Below are positions 27,176 to 34,986 of a DNA stretch of 64,000 bases, one piece after another. A program made the translations under genes and the position numbers. Under the pieces are notes generated by a model, which made no database searches, was not told where the DNA came from, and saw nothing but the letters and a program-made list of their open reading frames with translations. Numbering within the stretch: the first letter of the stretch is position 1; every line of letters begins with the position of its first letter. The stretch is taken from NCBI GenBank assembly GCA_017537175.1, contig JAFYLH010000012.1:1-64000 (forward strand), given 5' to 3'. The DNA is from Clostridia bacterium. GTDB lineage: Bacteria; Bacillota; Clostridia; Oscillospirales; CAG-272.

Positions 27176-27505
27176 ATGTCACATAATCATGAAGCAATAA
27201 TCAAATGGGTGGAAACCCAGATGCCTAAGGAAGAAAGTTTGTATGATCTTGCAGAGCTTTTCCGCATTTTCGGAGATACCACACGCATCCGTATCCTGTA
27301 TGCGCTTTCCAAAAATGAGCTTTGCGTCTGCGCCGTTGCCGAGCTGCTTAATATGCAGCATTCCGCCATATCCCATCAGCTGAGGGTGCTTAAGCAGGCA
27401 AGGCTGGTGAACTGCAGACGGGAGGGTAAAACCGTTTATTACAGTCTTGCGGATAGCCATGTGGGCACCATTATAAGCCAGGGAATGGAGCATATATCCG
27501 AATAA
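27176..27505 (+). CDS. ArsR/SmtB-family metal-sensing repressor
   Basis: 109-residue winged-helix repressor. The HTH is LNMQHSAISHQLRVLKQARLV. Two metal sites are visible. Cys50 and Cys52 (ELCVC) match the alpha-3 thiolate site of CadC-type sensors, possibly with His3/His5. Asp93, His95, His106 and Glu109 form the alpha-5 DxH-x10-HxxE site of SmtB exactly. Binding of Zn, Cd or Pb should release the operator. I chose the ATG at 27176 because AAAGGA lies 9 bases upstream; the ATG at 27158 lies inside the operator. It is followed by the metallochaperone and ATPase genes in one operon. Confidence 0.93.
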   Translation: MSHNHEAIIKWVETQMPKEESLYDLAELFRIFGDTTRIRILYALSKNELCVCAVAELLNMQHSAISHQLRVLKQARLVNCRREGKTVYYSLADSHVGTIISQGMEHISE

Positions 27506-27522
27506 GGAGGGATAACAATATT

Positions 27523-27726
27523 ATGAAAAAGGTGTATAGGTTAAAAAATCTTGGCTGTGCCCATTGCGCGGCCAAAATGGAGAGAGCTATCAACAAGCTT
27601 GACGGAGTCAAATGCAGTATAGTATTTATGACCTGCCGTATGACCCTTGAGTACGAGACAGAGCCGGACATTAACGAGATTCAGCGTATTATACATAAAT
27701 ACGAAAAGGATTGTGATATACAATGA
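27523..27726 (+). CDS. Heavy-metal-associated (HMA) domain protein
   Basis: 67-residue CopZ-like ferredoxin-fold protein with the metal-binding GCAHCAAKME motif (Cys12, Cys15). It would deliver metal to, or act as the detached N-terminal domain of, the P-type ATPase whose start codon overlaps its stop codon (ATGA). A strong AAGGAGG precedes the ATG. Unlike CopZ it has His between the cysteines (CAHC), seen in some Zn/Cd domains. Confidence 0.9.
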   Translation: MKKVYRLKNLGCAHCAAKMERAINKLDGVKCSIVFMTCRMTLEYETEPDINEIQRIIHKYEKDCDIQ

Positions 27727-29573
27727 CAGGCAAACAGAAATTTGTATTATCAAGAATAATTCTGACAGCTGTAAGCTTTGTAGCAATTATTATATATGCC
27801 GCAAGCAGGGAAATAAATCTGCTTATCTTCCTCATACCCTATCTTATAATAGGCTATGATGTGCTGTGGGATGCAGTATCAAATATATTCAGAGGACATT
27901 TTTTTGACGAAAAGTTCCTTATGAGCGTTGCCACCATAGGTGCTATCGCATTGGGCGAATACCCCGAGGCTCTGGCAGTAATGCTCTTTTATCAGACAGG
28001 GGAGCTTTTTATGGATATAGCTGTCAACAAGAGCCGCCGTTCTATAGACTCGCTTATGGATATATATCCCGAATATGCGGTGGTGGTGCGCTCGGGCAAG
28101 GAGCTGCGCTGTGAGCCGGGTGAGGTAGCCGTGGGCGAGGAGATAATAGTCCGCCCCGGAGAACGCATTGCCCTTGACGGCAGAGTTATAGGGGGCACAA
28201 GCTCGGTGGATACCTCTGCGCTTACAGGTGAGTCTGTTCCGCGTGATGTGGCAGAGGGCGACAGAGTATTTTCCGGCTCGGTAAATTTAAGCGGAGTTCT
28301 CAGAATTGAGGTCAGCGCAGAGTACGGAGATTCTATTGTATCAAGGATACTGGAGCTGGTAGAGTCCGCCGCCGAAAAGAAGGCTAAAACAGAGAATTTT
28401 ATAACCCGCTTTGCAAGAGTGTATACTCCCATAGTGGTGGCATCTGCAGTGATTTTGGCACTCATCCCCTCGCTTATTACAGGAATGTGGAGCGACTGGA
28501 TACACCGTGCGCTTATGTTCCTTGTGGTGTCCTGTCCCTGTGCTCTTGTTATCAGCGTTCCCTTGAGCTTCTTTGGCGGTATTGGTGCCGCTTCAAAACG
28601 GGGTATCCTTATCAAGGGCTCGGTATATCTTGAGCAGCTTGCCAAGACCGATGTTGTGGTGTTTGACAAGACGGGAACCCTTACCTACGGAAGCTTTGAT
28701 GTTATCGAAATTTCTTCAAAAATAGATAAGGATCAGCTGCTTTGCCTTGCGGCAACGGCAGAATACGGCTCAAACCATCCTGTTGCAAGATCGATACGCA
28801 GGGTATATAAAAAGCAGCTTGTTGCGCCCAAAAATGTGGAGGAATTTCCCGGCAAGGGCGTGATATCCGACGGTGTGGCCTGCGGTAATGCTTCTCTTAT
28901 GGAGCATCTTGGAATTAAGGTCGACGAGGTGGTGGCAACAGGAACGGTGGTATATGTGGCAAGAGACGGAAAATATCTCGGTCATATCATCGTTGCCGAC
29001 CGTGTAAAGGATAACTCACAGGAGGCGGTGGAGGGTCTCCACCTGCTTGGAATATTTACCGTAATGCTCACAGGCGACAATATGGCCGCGGCAAGGGCGG
29101 TAAGCGATGTCCTTGGTATAGATGAGGTTCACTCTGACCTTCTTCCCGATACCAAGGTTGCAAAGTTAGAGGAGATAGAAGAGGAGGTAGGCTCAGAGGC
29201 AACCGTCTGCTATGTGGGCGACGGCATCAACGATGCCCCTGTACTTGCAACGGCCGAGGTAGGCATATCTATGGGTGGTATGGGCTCGGATGCCGCAATA
29301 GAAGCCTCTGATATAGTACTTATGGACGATGACCCCGCAAAGGTGGCCGAGGCTATATACCTCTCACGGCGCACCCTTTCTATAGCAAAGCAGAATATCA
29401 CTCTTGCGCTGGTTGTAAAGGGAATAGTTTTGCTCCTCGGTGCCTTAGGTGTTCCGGGGGTAGGAATGTGGGCGGCGGTGTTTGCCGATGTGGGAGTCAG
29501 CGTGCTGGCTGTCCTCAACGCAATGAGATGTATGAGACTGCCTAAAAACCTTACAGCTCCGACCGAAGAATAA
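27723..29573 (+). CDS. P1B-type heavy-metal-transporting ATPase (Zn/Cd/Pb type)
   Basis: 616-residue membrane ATPase that exports soft divalent cations. Motifs in order: actuator TGES, transmembrane metal site SCPCALV, phosphorylation site DKTGTLT, HP dipeptide in SNHPVARS, and GDGINDAPVLA. The CPC motif, the absence of Cu-type partner motifs, and the CadC/SmtB-like regulator point to Zn/Cd/Pb (ZntA/CadA type). It has no N-terminal HMA domain; that domain is encoded as the overlapping upstream gene. Last gene of the operon. Confidence 0.93.
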   Translation: MTGKQKFVLSRIILTAVSFVAIIIYAASREINLLIFLIPYLIIGYDVLWDAVSNIFRGHFFDEKFLMSVATIGAIALGEYPEALAVMLFYQTGELFMDIAVNKSRRSIDSLMDIYPEYAVVVRSGKELRCEPGEVAVGEEIIVRPGERIALDGRVIGGTSSVDTSALTGESVPRDVAEGDRVFSGSVNLSGVLRIEVSAEYGDSIVSRILELVESAAEKKAKTENFITRFARVYTPIVVASAVILALIPSLITGMWSDWIHRALMFLVVSCPCALVISVPLSFFGGIGAASKRGILIKGSVYLEQLAKTDVVVFDKTGTLTYGSFDVIEISSKIDKDQLLCLAATAEYGSNHPVARSIRRVYKKQLVAPKNVEEFPGKGVISDGVACGNASLMEHLGIKVDEVVATGTVVYVARDGKYLGHIIVADRVKDNSQEAVEGLHLLGIFTVMLTGDNMAAARAVSDVLGIDEVHSDLLPDTKVAKLEEIEEEVGSEATVCYVGDGINDAPVLATAEVGISMGGMGSDAAIEASDIVLMDDDPAKVAEAIYLSRRTLSIAKQNITLALVVKGIVLLLGALGVPGVGMWAAVFADVGVSVLAVLNAMRCMRLPKNLTAPTEE

Positions 29574-29579
29574 AAAATG

Positions 29580-29612
29580 CTATCCCATATATGCAAAGCA
29601 TATGTGGGATAG
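29580..29612 (+). terminator. Terminator of the metal-ATPase operon
   Basis: Fifteen-base stem (CTATCCCA... / ...TGGGATAG) with loop AAA; the T tail is short. Confidence 0.7.
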
Positions 29613-29631
29613 TTTGTTACTTAAACCAAAC

Positions 29632-29660
29632 TTGACATTATCTAATATAAAAGGTATAAT
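29632..29660 (+). promoter_or_regulatory. Promoter of a membrane protein gene
   Basis: Perfect consensus TTGACA, 17-base spacer, TATAAT. It excludes the ATG at 29602 as the start of the following gene. Confidence 0.88.
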
Positions 29661-29691
29661 TAACAGTAGCATTGATACGGGAAGTGAAATG

Positions 29692-30378
29692 ATGAAAATA
29701 ATAAAATGGCTTGATAATTTTTGGTATCATTACAAATGGGTAACTATAATAGGTGTGTTCTTTACTGTTGCGGTGATCATTATGACCGCCCAGTATATAA
29801 ACCGCGACAGATATGATGCTATGATCCTGTATACAGGACCCCGCATTCCCGATGCCAACCAGACCCTTGAGATCAAACATGCCTTTGAAAACGTATTGCA
29901 GGAGGACTATGACGGAAACTCCAAAAGAGAGGTAGCCATAAACACCCTCTTTCTTATGACCGACGAGCAGCTTAAGGACAAGAGATATTATACCGACCAG
30001 AACGGTACGCCTCTGCTTATCAACACACAGGAGATGGTAAACACCAAGCAGCAGTTTACCACACAGATATTTGTGGGTGAGGCACTTATCTGCCTGCTTG
30101 ATCCCGCCTGGTATGAGCATGTGGCAAAGGAGGATGCCTTTGTTCCCTTAAGCGAGCTTGTGGATGAGGTGCCCGAAAACGCCTATGACGAGTGTGCTCT
30201 TTATCTTAGAGATACAGGCTTTGGTCAGTATTATACCGCCCTTGAGGCATTGCCCGAGGATACTCTTATATGCTTCAGACAGATGCCCTCTCCCAGCAGC
30301 TTTAAGAGCGAAAAGAAGGAGATAGCGCGCTACGAGTTTAACAAGAGATTTTTTATTGACCTGATCGAGTTTGAATAA
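29692..30378 (+). CDS. Membrane-anchored protein of unknown function
   Basis: 228-residue protein with a short cytoplasmic start (MKIIKWLDNFWYHYKW), one transmembrane helix (about residues 17-37) and an extracytoplasmic domain. That domain has DAMILYTGPR, a long helix region and an acidic C-terminus ending LIEFE. This pattern (small aromatic N-terminus, one helix, mixed alpha/beta domain) occurs in uncharacterised Clostridia proteins; no function is known to me. The ATG at 29692 (or 29689) follows GGGAAG. It has its own promoter and terminator and lies between two metal-related operons. Confidence 0.75.
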   Translation: MKIIKWLDNFWYHYKWVTIIGVFFTVAVIIMTAQYINRDRYDAMILYTGPRIPDANQTLEIKHAFENVLQEDYDGNSKREVAINTLFLMTDEQLKDKRYYTDQNGTPLLINTQEMVNTKQQFTTQIFVGEALICLLDPAWYEHVAKEDAFVPLSELVDEVPENAYDECALYLRDTGFGQYYTALEALPEDTLICFRQMPSPSSFKSEKKEIARYEFNKRFFIDLIEFE

Positions 30379-30381
30379 TAC

Positions 30382-30407
30382 AAAGGTGCCCAAAGGCACC
30401 TTTTTGT
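30382..30407 (+). terminator. Terminator
   Basis: AAAGGTGCC-CAAA-GGCACCTTT plus T run, 3 bases after the stop codon. Confidence 0.9.
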
Positions 30408-30409
30408 TG

Positions 30410-30438
30410 TTGACATGTATACGAAATATTGCTATAAT
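30410..30438 (+). promoter_or_regulatory. Promoter of the ABC operon
   Basis: Perfect consensus TTGACA, 17-base spacer, TATAAT, directly after the preceding terminator. Confidence 0.88.
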
Positions 30439-30474
30439 AATTCTGTAACATTTCAATTTGGAGGTGATAAGAGG

Positions 30475-30762
30475 ATGAACAAAAAACAGGTGCTCAAGCG
30501 CACTATCATATGGCTCTGTGTTTTTTTGACGCTTTGCTATCCCTTTATAGCTCTTCTTTCTTATTACCACAGCTGTAACGACGAGGAATGTCCTGTATGC
30601 GGCTTTGTTGAGATAACAAAAAGGATGCTCACCGCAGCGTTGGCAGCTACCCTTTGTCTGAGCCTTGCGGGGCTGATATATGACCGCATCAGCATTATTC
30701 CCCAAAGGATCTTTTACAAAAACGGAACTCTTGTCCTTCAAAAAATAAAGCTTTCGGCTTAA
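30475..30762 (+). CDS. Small membrane protein with a Cys motif
   Basis: 95-residue protein with two transmembrane helices (about residues 10-30 and 50-68). The loop between them carries HSCNDEECPVC, an HxC-x4-CxxC arrangement able to bind a metal. Similar small proteins are found next to zinc-transport genes in Firmicutes, by my recollection of the family. GGAGGTGAT precedes the ATG at 30475; the promoter at 30410 rules out the more upstream ATG at 30415. First gene of the ABC operon. Confidence 0.8.
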   Translation: MNKKQVLKRTIIWLCVFLTLCYPFIALLSYYHSCNDEECPVCGFVEITKRMLTAALAATLCLSLAGLIYDRISIIPQRIFYKNGTLVLQKIKLSA

Positions 30763-30811
30763 GACTACCTGCTTTATACAGGATGATATTAATACGAAAG
30801 GAATTTTACAA

Positions 30812-31474
30812 ATGATAGAAATTAAAAACGTCGGTAAGCAGTTTCAGAACGAAACAGAAATTGAATACCGCGATATGATCTTTGAAAACTCAAAATCCTA
30901 TATGCTCTTGGGTGCCTCGGGCTGCGGAAAATCCACCCTGCTCAATATGATCGCAGGAATAATTTCCCCCACCAAGGGTACTATCACCGTAGACGGTGTC
31001 GATATAAGCTCGGCATCCCAAAAGGCAAAGGATAAGTTCAGAATAGAGCGCATCGGCTATATTTTTCAGGATTTCAAGCTGATAAACGATATGAGCGTTG
31101 CCGACAATATAGATATACTGCGCCTTGAGGGTGTAGATACCTCGGGAATGGACGATATGCTCAAGAGGCTTGGCATCTACGAAAAGAAAAAGGCAAAGAT
31201 AAAGCATCTTTCGGGCGGACAGAAGCAGAGGGTGGCAATAGCCAGAGCTCTGGTAAAGCAGCCTGATATAATCCTTGCCGACGAGCCTACGGGTAATCTT
31301 AACTTTGCCATAGGCGAGCAGGTAATAAAGGAGCTTATAGAGGTGTCCCGCGGCAAGACCCTTATTGCGGTGACCCACGATGACCGCCTTGCAAAGTATT
31401 TTGACTATACCGTTGATATGAACGAAATGACAAGCGGTATGCGGGATACCGTTGCCGAAGGGGGTGCAGAATAA
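30812..31474 (+). CDS. ABC transporter ATP-binding protein (LolD/MacB type)
   Basis: 220-residue ATPase with Walker A GASGCGKST, signature LSGGQKQRVAIARAL, Walker B ILADEPTGNL and H-loop AVTHD. Of the MacB/LolD/FtsE-like type that works with FtsX-like permeases, usually coupling ATP hydrolysis to mechanical movement of extracytoplasmic proteins rather than classical import. Its stop codon overlaps the permease start codon by one base. Confidence 0.92.
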   Translation: MIEIKNVGKQFQNETEIEYRDMIFENSKSYMLLGASGCGKSTLLNMIAGIISPTKGTITVDGVDISSASQKAKDKFRIERIGYIFQDFKLINDMSVADNIDILRLEGVDTSGMDDMLKRLGIYEKKKAKIKHLSGGQKQRVAIARALVKQPDIILADEPTGNLNFAIGEQVIKELIEVSRGKTLIAVTHDDRLAKYFDYTVDMNEMTSGMRDTVAEGGAE

Positions 31475-32721
31475 TGTTAAGGTTTGCACTCAAAAATATG
31501 GCTATCAAAAAGGTTCAGGTCATACTGATACTTCTTTCGGTAGTCATTTCCGCAGGTATTGCGGTGCTTGCATTTAATGTGGCAACACAGGTGGACGAGG
31601 GCATCACAAGCAATGCGGGGTATTATTCTGTTATTGTGGGCCCTGCAGGCAGCAACACACAGCTTGCCATGAACACTATGTATTTTACCGATGAGCCTAT
31701 AGGAACTATAGAATATTCGGTGGTATCCACCCTGCAGCAGGATCAGAGAGTCAATTCCGTAATACCCTTTGCCATGGCGGACAGCTATAACGGCTATGGC
31801 GTTGTAGGCACTACTCCCGATTATCTGTCAACAAAGACTGTAGCCAAGGGAGAGATGTTTGACCAAAAGGGTGAGTGTCAGGCGGTTGTCGGCTCAAATG
31901 TGGCAAGGTACAATTCACTTAAGGTGGGAGATATTATCTACACAAGCCATTCGGCAAATTCCTCCGAGACCCACGCAGAGGGCATTGAGGTGGTAGGCAT
32001 ACTTGAAGAAAGCCACTCCTCCTTTGACAATGTGGTGTTCACTCAGCTCAAGACCCTTTGGACTATGCACGACCACGGCGAAGAAAAGGATGGCGGAGAC
32101 CACGAGGAAGAGCACGAGGGTGAAGAGCACGGCGACGAAGAGCACGGCGAGGAGCATAACCACGCCCACACCGTATGTGCAGTTCTTGTCAACACCAAGA
32201 ATCCCGGCTATGCAATGCAGCTTACCGAGGAATATGACGGTAAGATAGTTACCTGTGAGGACGGCGACAGCTATACTCTTCAGGCAATCGAGCCTATGAG
32301 CGTGGTAAGAGATGTTCTAAATGATGCAGATGATACCAAGTACATAGTATTTGTGCTTTGCGCAGTTATTCTTTTGATGAACATTATGATCATCTTTATC
32401 ATAACCCTCTTGAATATGTACCACAGCGCAAAGGAGATATCCCTTATGCGGCTTATCGGTATCAGTATGAAGCGCATCAATCTTTTGTATATCATACAGA
32501 ACGGTATTATAGGACTTACCTCGGTCATTCTTGCCTTTGGAGCATCCAGACTTTGTATGCTTTTGATGAACGGATATGTAGAGTCTATGGGTGTTGTCCT
32601 TAATATGACTAAGGTATATCCCCTTGAGTTTATCATATTGCTTGCGGTATTTGCCATCAGCGTTCTTCCTACCGTAATTTGGACCTTTATTATGTCCGGA
32701 AAGGACAGTATTTCTGATTAA
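31474..32721 (+). CDS. FtsX/MacB-like ABC permease with His-rich loop
   Basis: 415-residue membrane protein with one N-terminal helix (about 15-35), a large extracytoplasmic domain (about 40-285) and three C-terminal helices, the MacB topology. Within the external domain, residues 199-232 form a His/Asp/Glu-rich segment with nine His (starts HDHGEEKDGGDH, ends HNHAH), an evident metal-binding stretch. It is unusual for MacB-like permeases and suggests zinc-linked function. It is partner of the ATPase upstream and the lipoprotein 4 bases downstream. Confidence 0.9.
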   Translation: MLRFALKNMAIKKVQVILILLSVVISAGIAVLAFNVATQVDEGITSNAGYYSVIVGPAGSNTQLAMNTMYFTDEPIGTIEYSVVSTLQQDQRVNSVIPFAMADSYNGYGVVGTTPDYLSTKTVAKGEMFDQKGECQAVVGSNVARYNSLKVGDIIYTSHSANSSETHAEGIEVVGILEESHSSFDNVVFTQLKTLWTMHDHGEEKDGGDHEEEHEGEEHGDEEHGEEHNHAHTVCAVLVNTKNPGYAMQLTEEYDGKIVTCEDGDSYTLQAIEPMSVVRDVLNDADDTKYIVFVLCAVILLMNIMIIFIITLLNMYHSAKEISLMRLIGISMKRINLLYIIQNGIIGLTSVILAFGASRLCMLLMNGYVESMGVVLNMTKVYPLEFIILLAVFAISVLPTVIWTFIMSGKDSISD

Positions 32722-32725
32722 AGCT

Positions 32726-33697
32726 ATGAAAAATAAATTCAATTTAATAAAAATTATTGCCATTGTTGTTGCCCTTATTACCCTTGTATCCTCTTTTGCG
32801 GGATGCTCGGGCACTAAGACTGTCAACAACGGTGAGGTGACCAAGCTCAGCTTTAAATCTGCGCTTGAGTATGATTATCTTAAATCTATAGAAAATACCA
32901 CAGTTACCATCAGCGGTTATATGGCAACCAGCTCTCCTGTTGACGGCTCGTTTATGTTTTTGATGAACCTGCCCTATCAGAGCTGTCCCTTCTGTGTACC
33001 CAACACATCACAGCTCTCCAACACTATGGAGGTATATCCCCAAAAGGGAGACAGCTTTGCCTATACCTCACAGGCTATCAAGGTGGTCGGTAAGCTTGAG
33101 GTCTCGGAAAGCGAGGACAAGCCCTTTACCGATATGTACGGCTATGAGTTTAACTTTAAGATAGTTGATGCTACATATACCATAATCAAGGCAGAGGAGC
33201 TGGGCGAGGATATGGCTCTCTGGCAGAAGGTAGCCGAAAGCGATGTTGTAAACGATATCTACGCCATGTACGACTATGTCAACTTCCTCTGCGCGTGGAA
33301 CACATATGTTGTAAACAGCTATACCGACGAAGAGGGTGTAGAGCATCCCGGTTATTATCTCTATCCACAGGATGCCCAGAACTTCCTGTATAAGGAGGGT
33401 GCCCAGTATAACTACGGCACAAAGGAAGGATATTTTGATGATATCATAGCAAAGATAGAGGCTGTAGATAAGGAGGCCTTTGCAGATCTTGTTGCCAATA
33501 TACAAAAGGCAAAGGCACTTGCCGACAAGGCACTTGCCGAGCTTGAAAACGGCAACTATACCTCTGAGTACAAATATGTAGAAAAGTTCGGCACAGAGGA
33601 CTATGTATATACCATCAACATAGGCGAGGAGCTTGCCGATGAAATGGATGCACTCTACTCCGAGTTTGCGGCTTGGCTTGCAAGCTGGGAGATGTAA
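32726..33697 (+). CDS. Lipoprotein with OB-like domain and CPFC motif
   Basis: 323-residue lipoprotein: signal peptide with lipobox FAGC (Cys27). Residues about 55-155 look like an OB-fold (TVTISGYMATSS ... KVVGKLEVSE) with Cys87 and Cys90 in SCPFCVP, a pattern like the DUF1980/YcgQ family domains that bind metal through cysteines. The C-terminal half is helical and acidic. Co-transcribed with the ABC pair; probably its extracytoplasmic partner. The stop codon lies in the stem of the hairpin at 33694. Confidence 0.8.
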   Translation: MKNKFNLIKIIAIVVALITLVSSFAGCSGTKTVNNGEVTKLSFKSALEYDYLKSIENTTVTISGYMATSSPVDGSFMFLMNLPYQSCPFCVPNTSQLSNTMEVYPQKGDSFAYTSQAIKVVGKLEVSESEDKPFTDMYGYEFNFKIVDATYTIIKAEELGEDMALWQKVAESDVVNDIYAMYDYVNFLCAWNTYVVNSYTDEEGVEHPGYYLYPQDAQNFLYKEGAQYNYGTKEGYFDDIIAKIEAVDKEAFADLVANIQKAKALADKALAELENGNYTSEYKYVEKFGTEDYVYTINIGEELADEMDALYSEFAAWLASWEM

Positions 33698-33718
33698 GCA
33701 GCGCAGAGCGTTGCTTAC
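33694..33718 (+). terminator. Hairpin over the stop codon
   Basis: Eleven-base stem (GTAAGCAGCGC with GCGTTGCTTAC, one G-U pair), loop AGA; contains the TAA of the lipoprotein gene. No T run, so termination is uncertain; it is also the first of a hairpin string. Confidence 0.5.
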
Positions 33719-33724
33719 AATGAT

Positions 33725-33808
33725 ATAGATTTGCTATGCAAATCTATGATATATACCTAAAGGTATATGATATAGGCTTTGCCTATGATATATTTTCTAC
33801 GAAAATAT
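33725..33808 (+). repeat. String of four hairpins with GAT linkers
   Basis: Four consecutive hairpins: ATAGATTTGC-TAT-GCAAATCTAT (33725-33747), ATATACC-TAAA-GGTATAT (33751-33768), ATAGGC-TTT-GCCTAT (33772-33786) and ATATTTTC-TAC-GAAAATAT (33790-33808). They are separated by exactly GAT. All stems are perfect, begin with ATA and end with TAT, but the inner bases differ. Viewed as linkers, TATGATATA is the constant part. Confidence 0.8.
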
Positions 33809-33815
33809 AATGTAA

Positions 33816-33849
33816 AAAATACTCCGTTGTTTTGACAACGGAGTATTTT
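33816..33849. terminator. Bidirectional terminator
   Basis: Perfect 15-base stem (AAAATACTCCGTTGT and complement), loop TTTG, between convergent genes. Confidence 0.92.
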
Positions 33850-33857
33850 TAACCATA

Positions 33858-33885
33858 ATTCTGCATTCTGCATTCTACATTCTGC
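33858..33885 (+). repeat. Four-copy heptamer array
   Basis: Tandem ATTCTGC, ATTCTGC, ATTCTAC, ATTCTGC, next to a 13-base hairpin (GTATTACTTGCGT / ACGCAAGTAATAC, loop TTT) that contains the stop codon of the ZIP gene. Confidence 0.75.
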
Positions 33886-33904
33886 ATTATGTATTACTTG
33901 CGTT

Positions 33905-34660
33905 TTACGCAAGTAATACATCCGATATCAGCATCACGCAAAATCCCACAAGCAGCGCATATGTCGCTCCTCTTTGGCTTCCGTGTGCGTGGGTCTCGGG
34001 TATCATTTCGTCACTTATGACATAGAGCATCGTTCCGCCCGCAAAGGCAAGTGCAAAGGGAAGGATTGCTGCAGAAATGCTTACAGCAAAGTAACCTATA
34101 AATGTTCCCACTACCTCTATCAGACCGGTTATCATTGCAAGCACAAAGGTCTTACCCGGCTTTACCCCTGCCGCAAGCATAGGGGCAATTATGACCATAC
34201 CCTCGGGGATGTTCTGGAGAGCTATACCTCCCGCTATCATAAGAGCCTGAGAGGTATCTCCCGAGCCAAAGCCCACACCTGCCGCAATACCCTCGGGCAG
34301 ATTATGTATGGCTATTGCCAAAACAAAGAGCATGACCTTGTTAAAGTCTGCGTTGTTGTGGCTTTCGGTATCGTCGGGGCCTATCATCTTATGCAGGTGA
34401 GGAACCAGACGGTCTATGACATTGAGGCAGGCGGCTCCTGCAAAAATACCTGCTATTGTTATAAGGATACCGTATCTGCCGCCGTTTTCAAGGGAAGGGA
34501 GTATCAGTCCCAGTATGGCGGCCGCCAGCATTATACCTGCGGCAAAGGAAAGCACGATATCCGAAAAACGGTGAGACTGCTTTTTGAATATAAATCCTAC
34601 AAGCGCACCGAATATTGTTGCTCCGCCCACACCGAGGGCGGTTAATAAAACTAAATTCAT
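33905..34660 (-). CDS. ZIP-family metal transporter
   Basis: 251-residue membrane protein of the ZIP (ZupT/GufA) family, which moves Zn, Fe or Mn into the cytoplasm. It has eight hydrophobic segments; helix 4 contains HNLPEGIAAGVGF and helix 5 contains NIPEGMVI, the metal-site signatures. The loop between helices 3 and 4 is short with HLHK and DDTESH. It is convergent with the ABC operon; with the upstream exporter operon it makes a region devoted to metal balance. Its stop codon lies in a hairpin. Confidence 0.92.
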   Translation of the reverse strand: MNLVLLTALGVGGATIFGALVGFIFKKQSHRFSDIVLSFAAGIMLAAAILGLILPSLENGGRYGILITIAGIFAGAACLNVIDRLVPHLHKMIGPDDTESHNNADFNKVMLFVLAIAIHNLPEGIAAGVGFGSGDTSQALMIAGGIALQNIPEGMVIIAPMLAAGVKPGKTFVLAMITGLIEVVGTFIGYFAVSISAAILPFALAFAGGTMLYVISDEMIPETHAHGSQRGATYALLVGFCVMLISDVLLA

Positions 34661-34707
34661 ATCGTTTGTTTTGTGTAAATAATCATGATTGGTGGAGGGA
34701 TAATAAA

Positions 34708-34951
34708 TGCGGAGTGCGGAGTGCGGAATGCGGAATTCAGGTGATTTTTGTTGCTTGAAAGCAACAAAAATTCCATTTAATTATAAAAGTTTGCTGATAC
34801 TTATTATTTGATTAAACAAATATTACAAGTAAAAATTAAATGTAATAAATTATAGAATACAGATAACCAAAAATGTTAATGTAGATTTTCGACCTAAAGG
34901 GAGAAAATCCTCCATAATTCCGCACTCCGCACTCCGCATTCCGAATTCCGA
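34708..34951. repeat. Inverted pair of heptamer arrays
   Basis: Left array TGCGGAG x2, TGCGGAA x2 (34708-34735); right array in opposite orientation ATTCCGC, ACTCCGC x2, ATTCCGA x2 (34917-34951). Each is joined on its inner side to a hairpin: TTTTTGTTGC / GCAACAAAAA (34745-34770) and GATTTTC / GAAAATC (34884-34909). About 110 AT-rich bases lie between. It could be a small non-autonomous element with 28-base inverted ends. This accounts for most of the 325-base gap. Confidence 0.65.
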
Positions 34952-34986
34952 ATTGTGTTTTAATAAATTCAGCTATGCTGAATTTA

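Noticed and set aside
27003-27197. 64-codon open frame on the minus strand in the operator array
   Set aside because: It is made of the tandem repeat itself and has no ribosome-binding site.
30415-30474. Upstream start for the small Cys-motif membrane protein
   Set aside because: It overlaps the -35 box of a perfect promoter; the ATG at 30475 has GGAGGTGAT.
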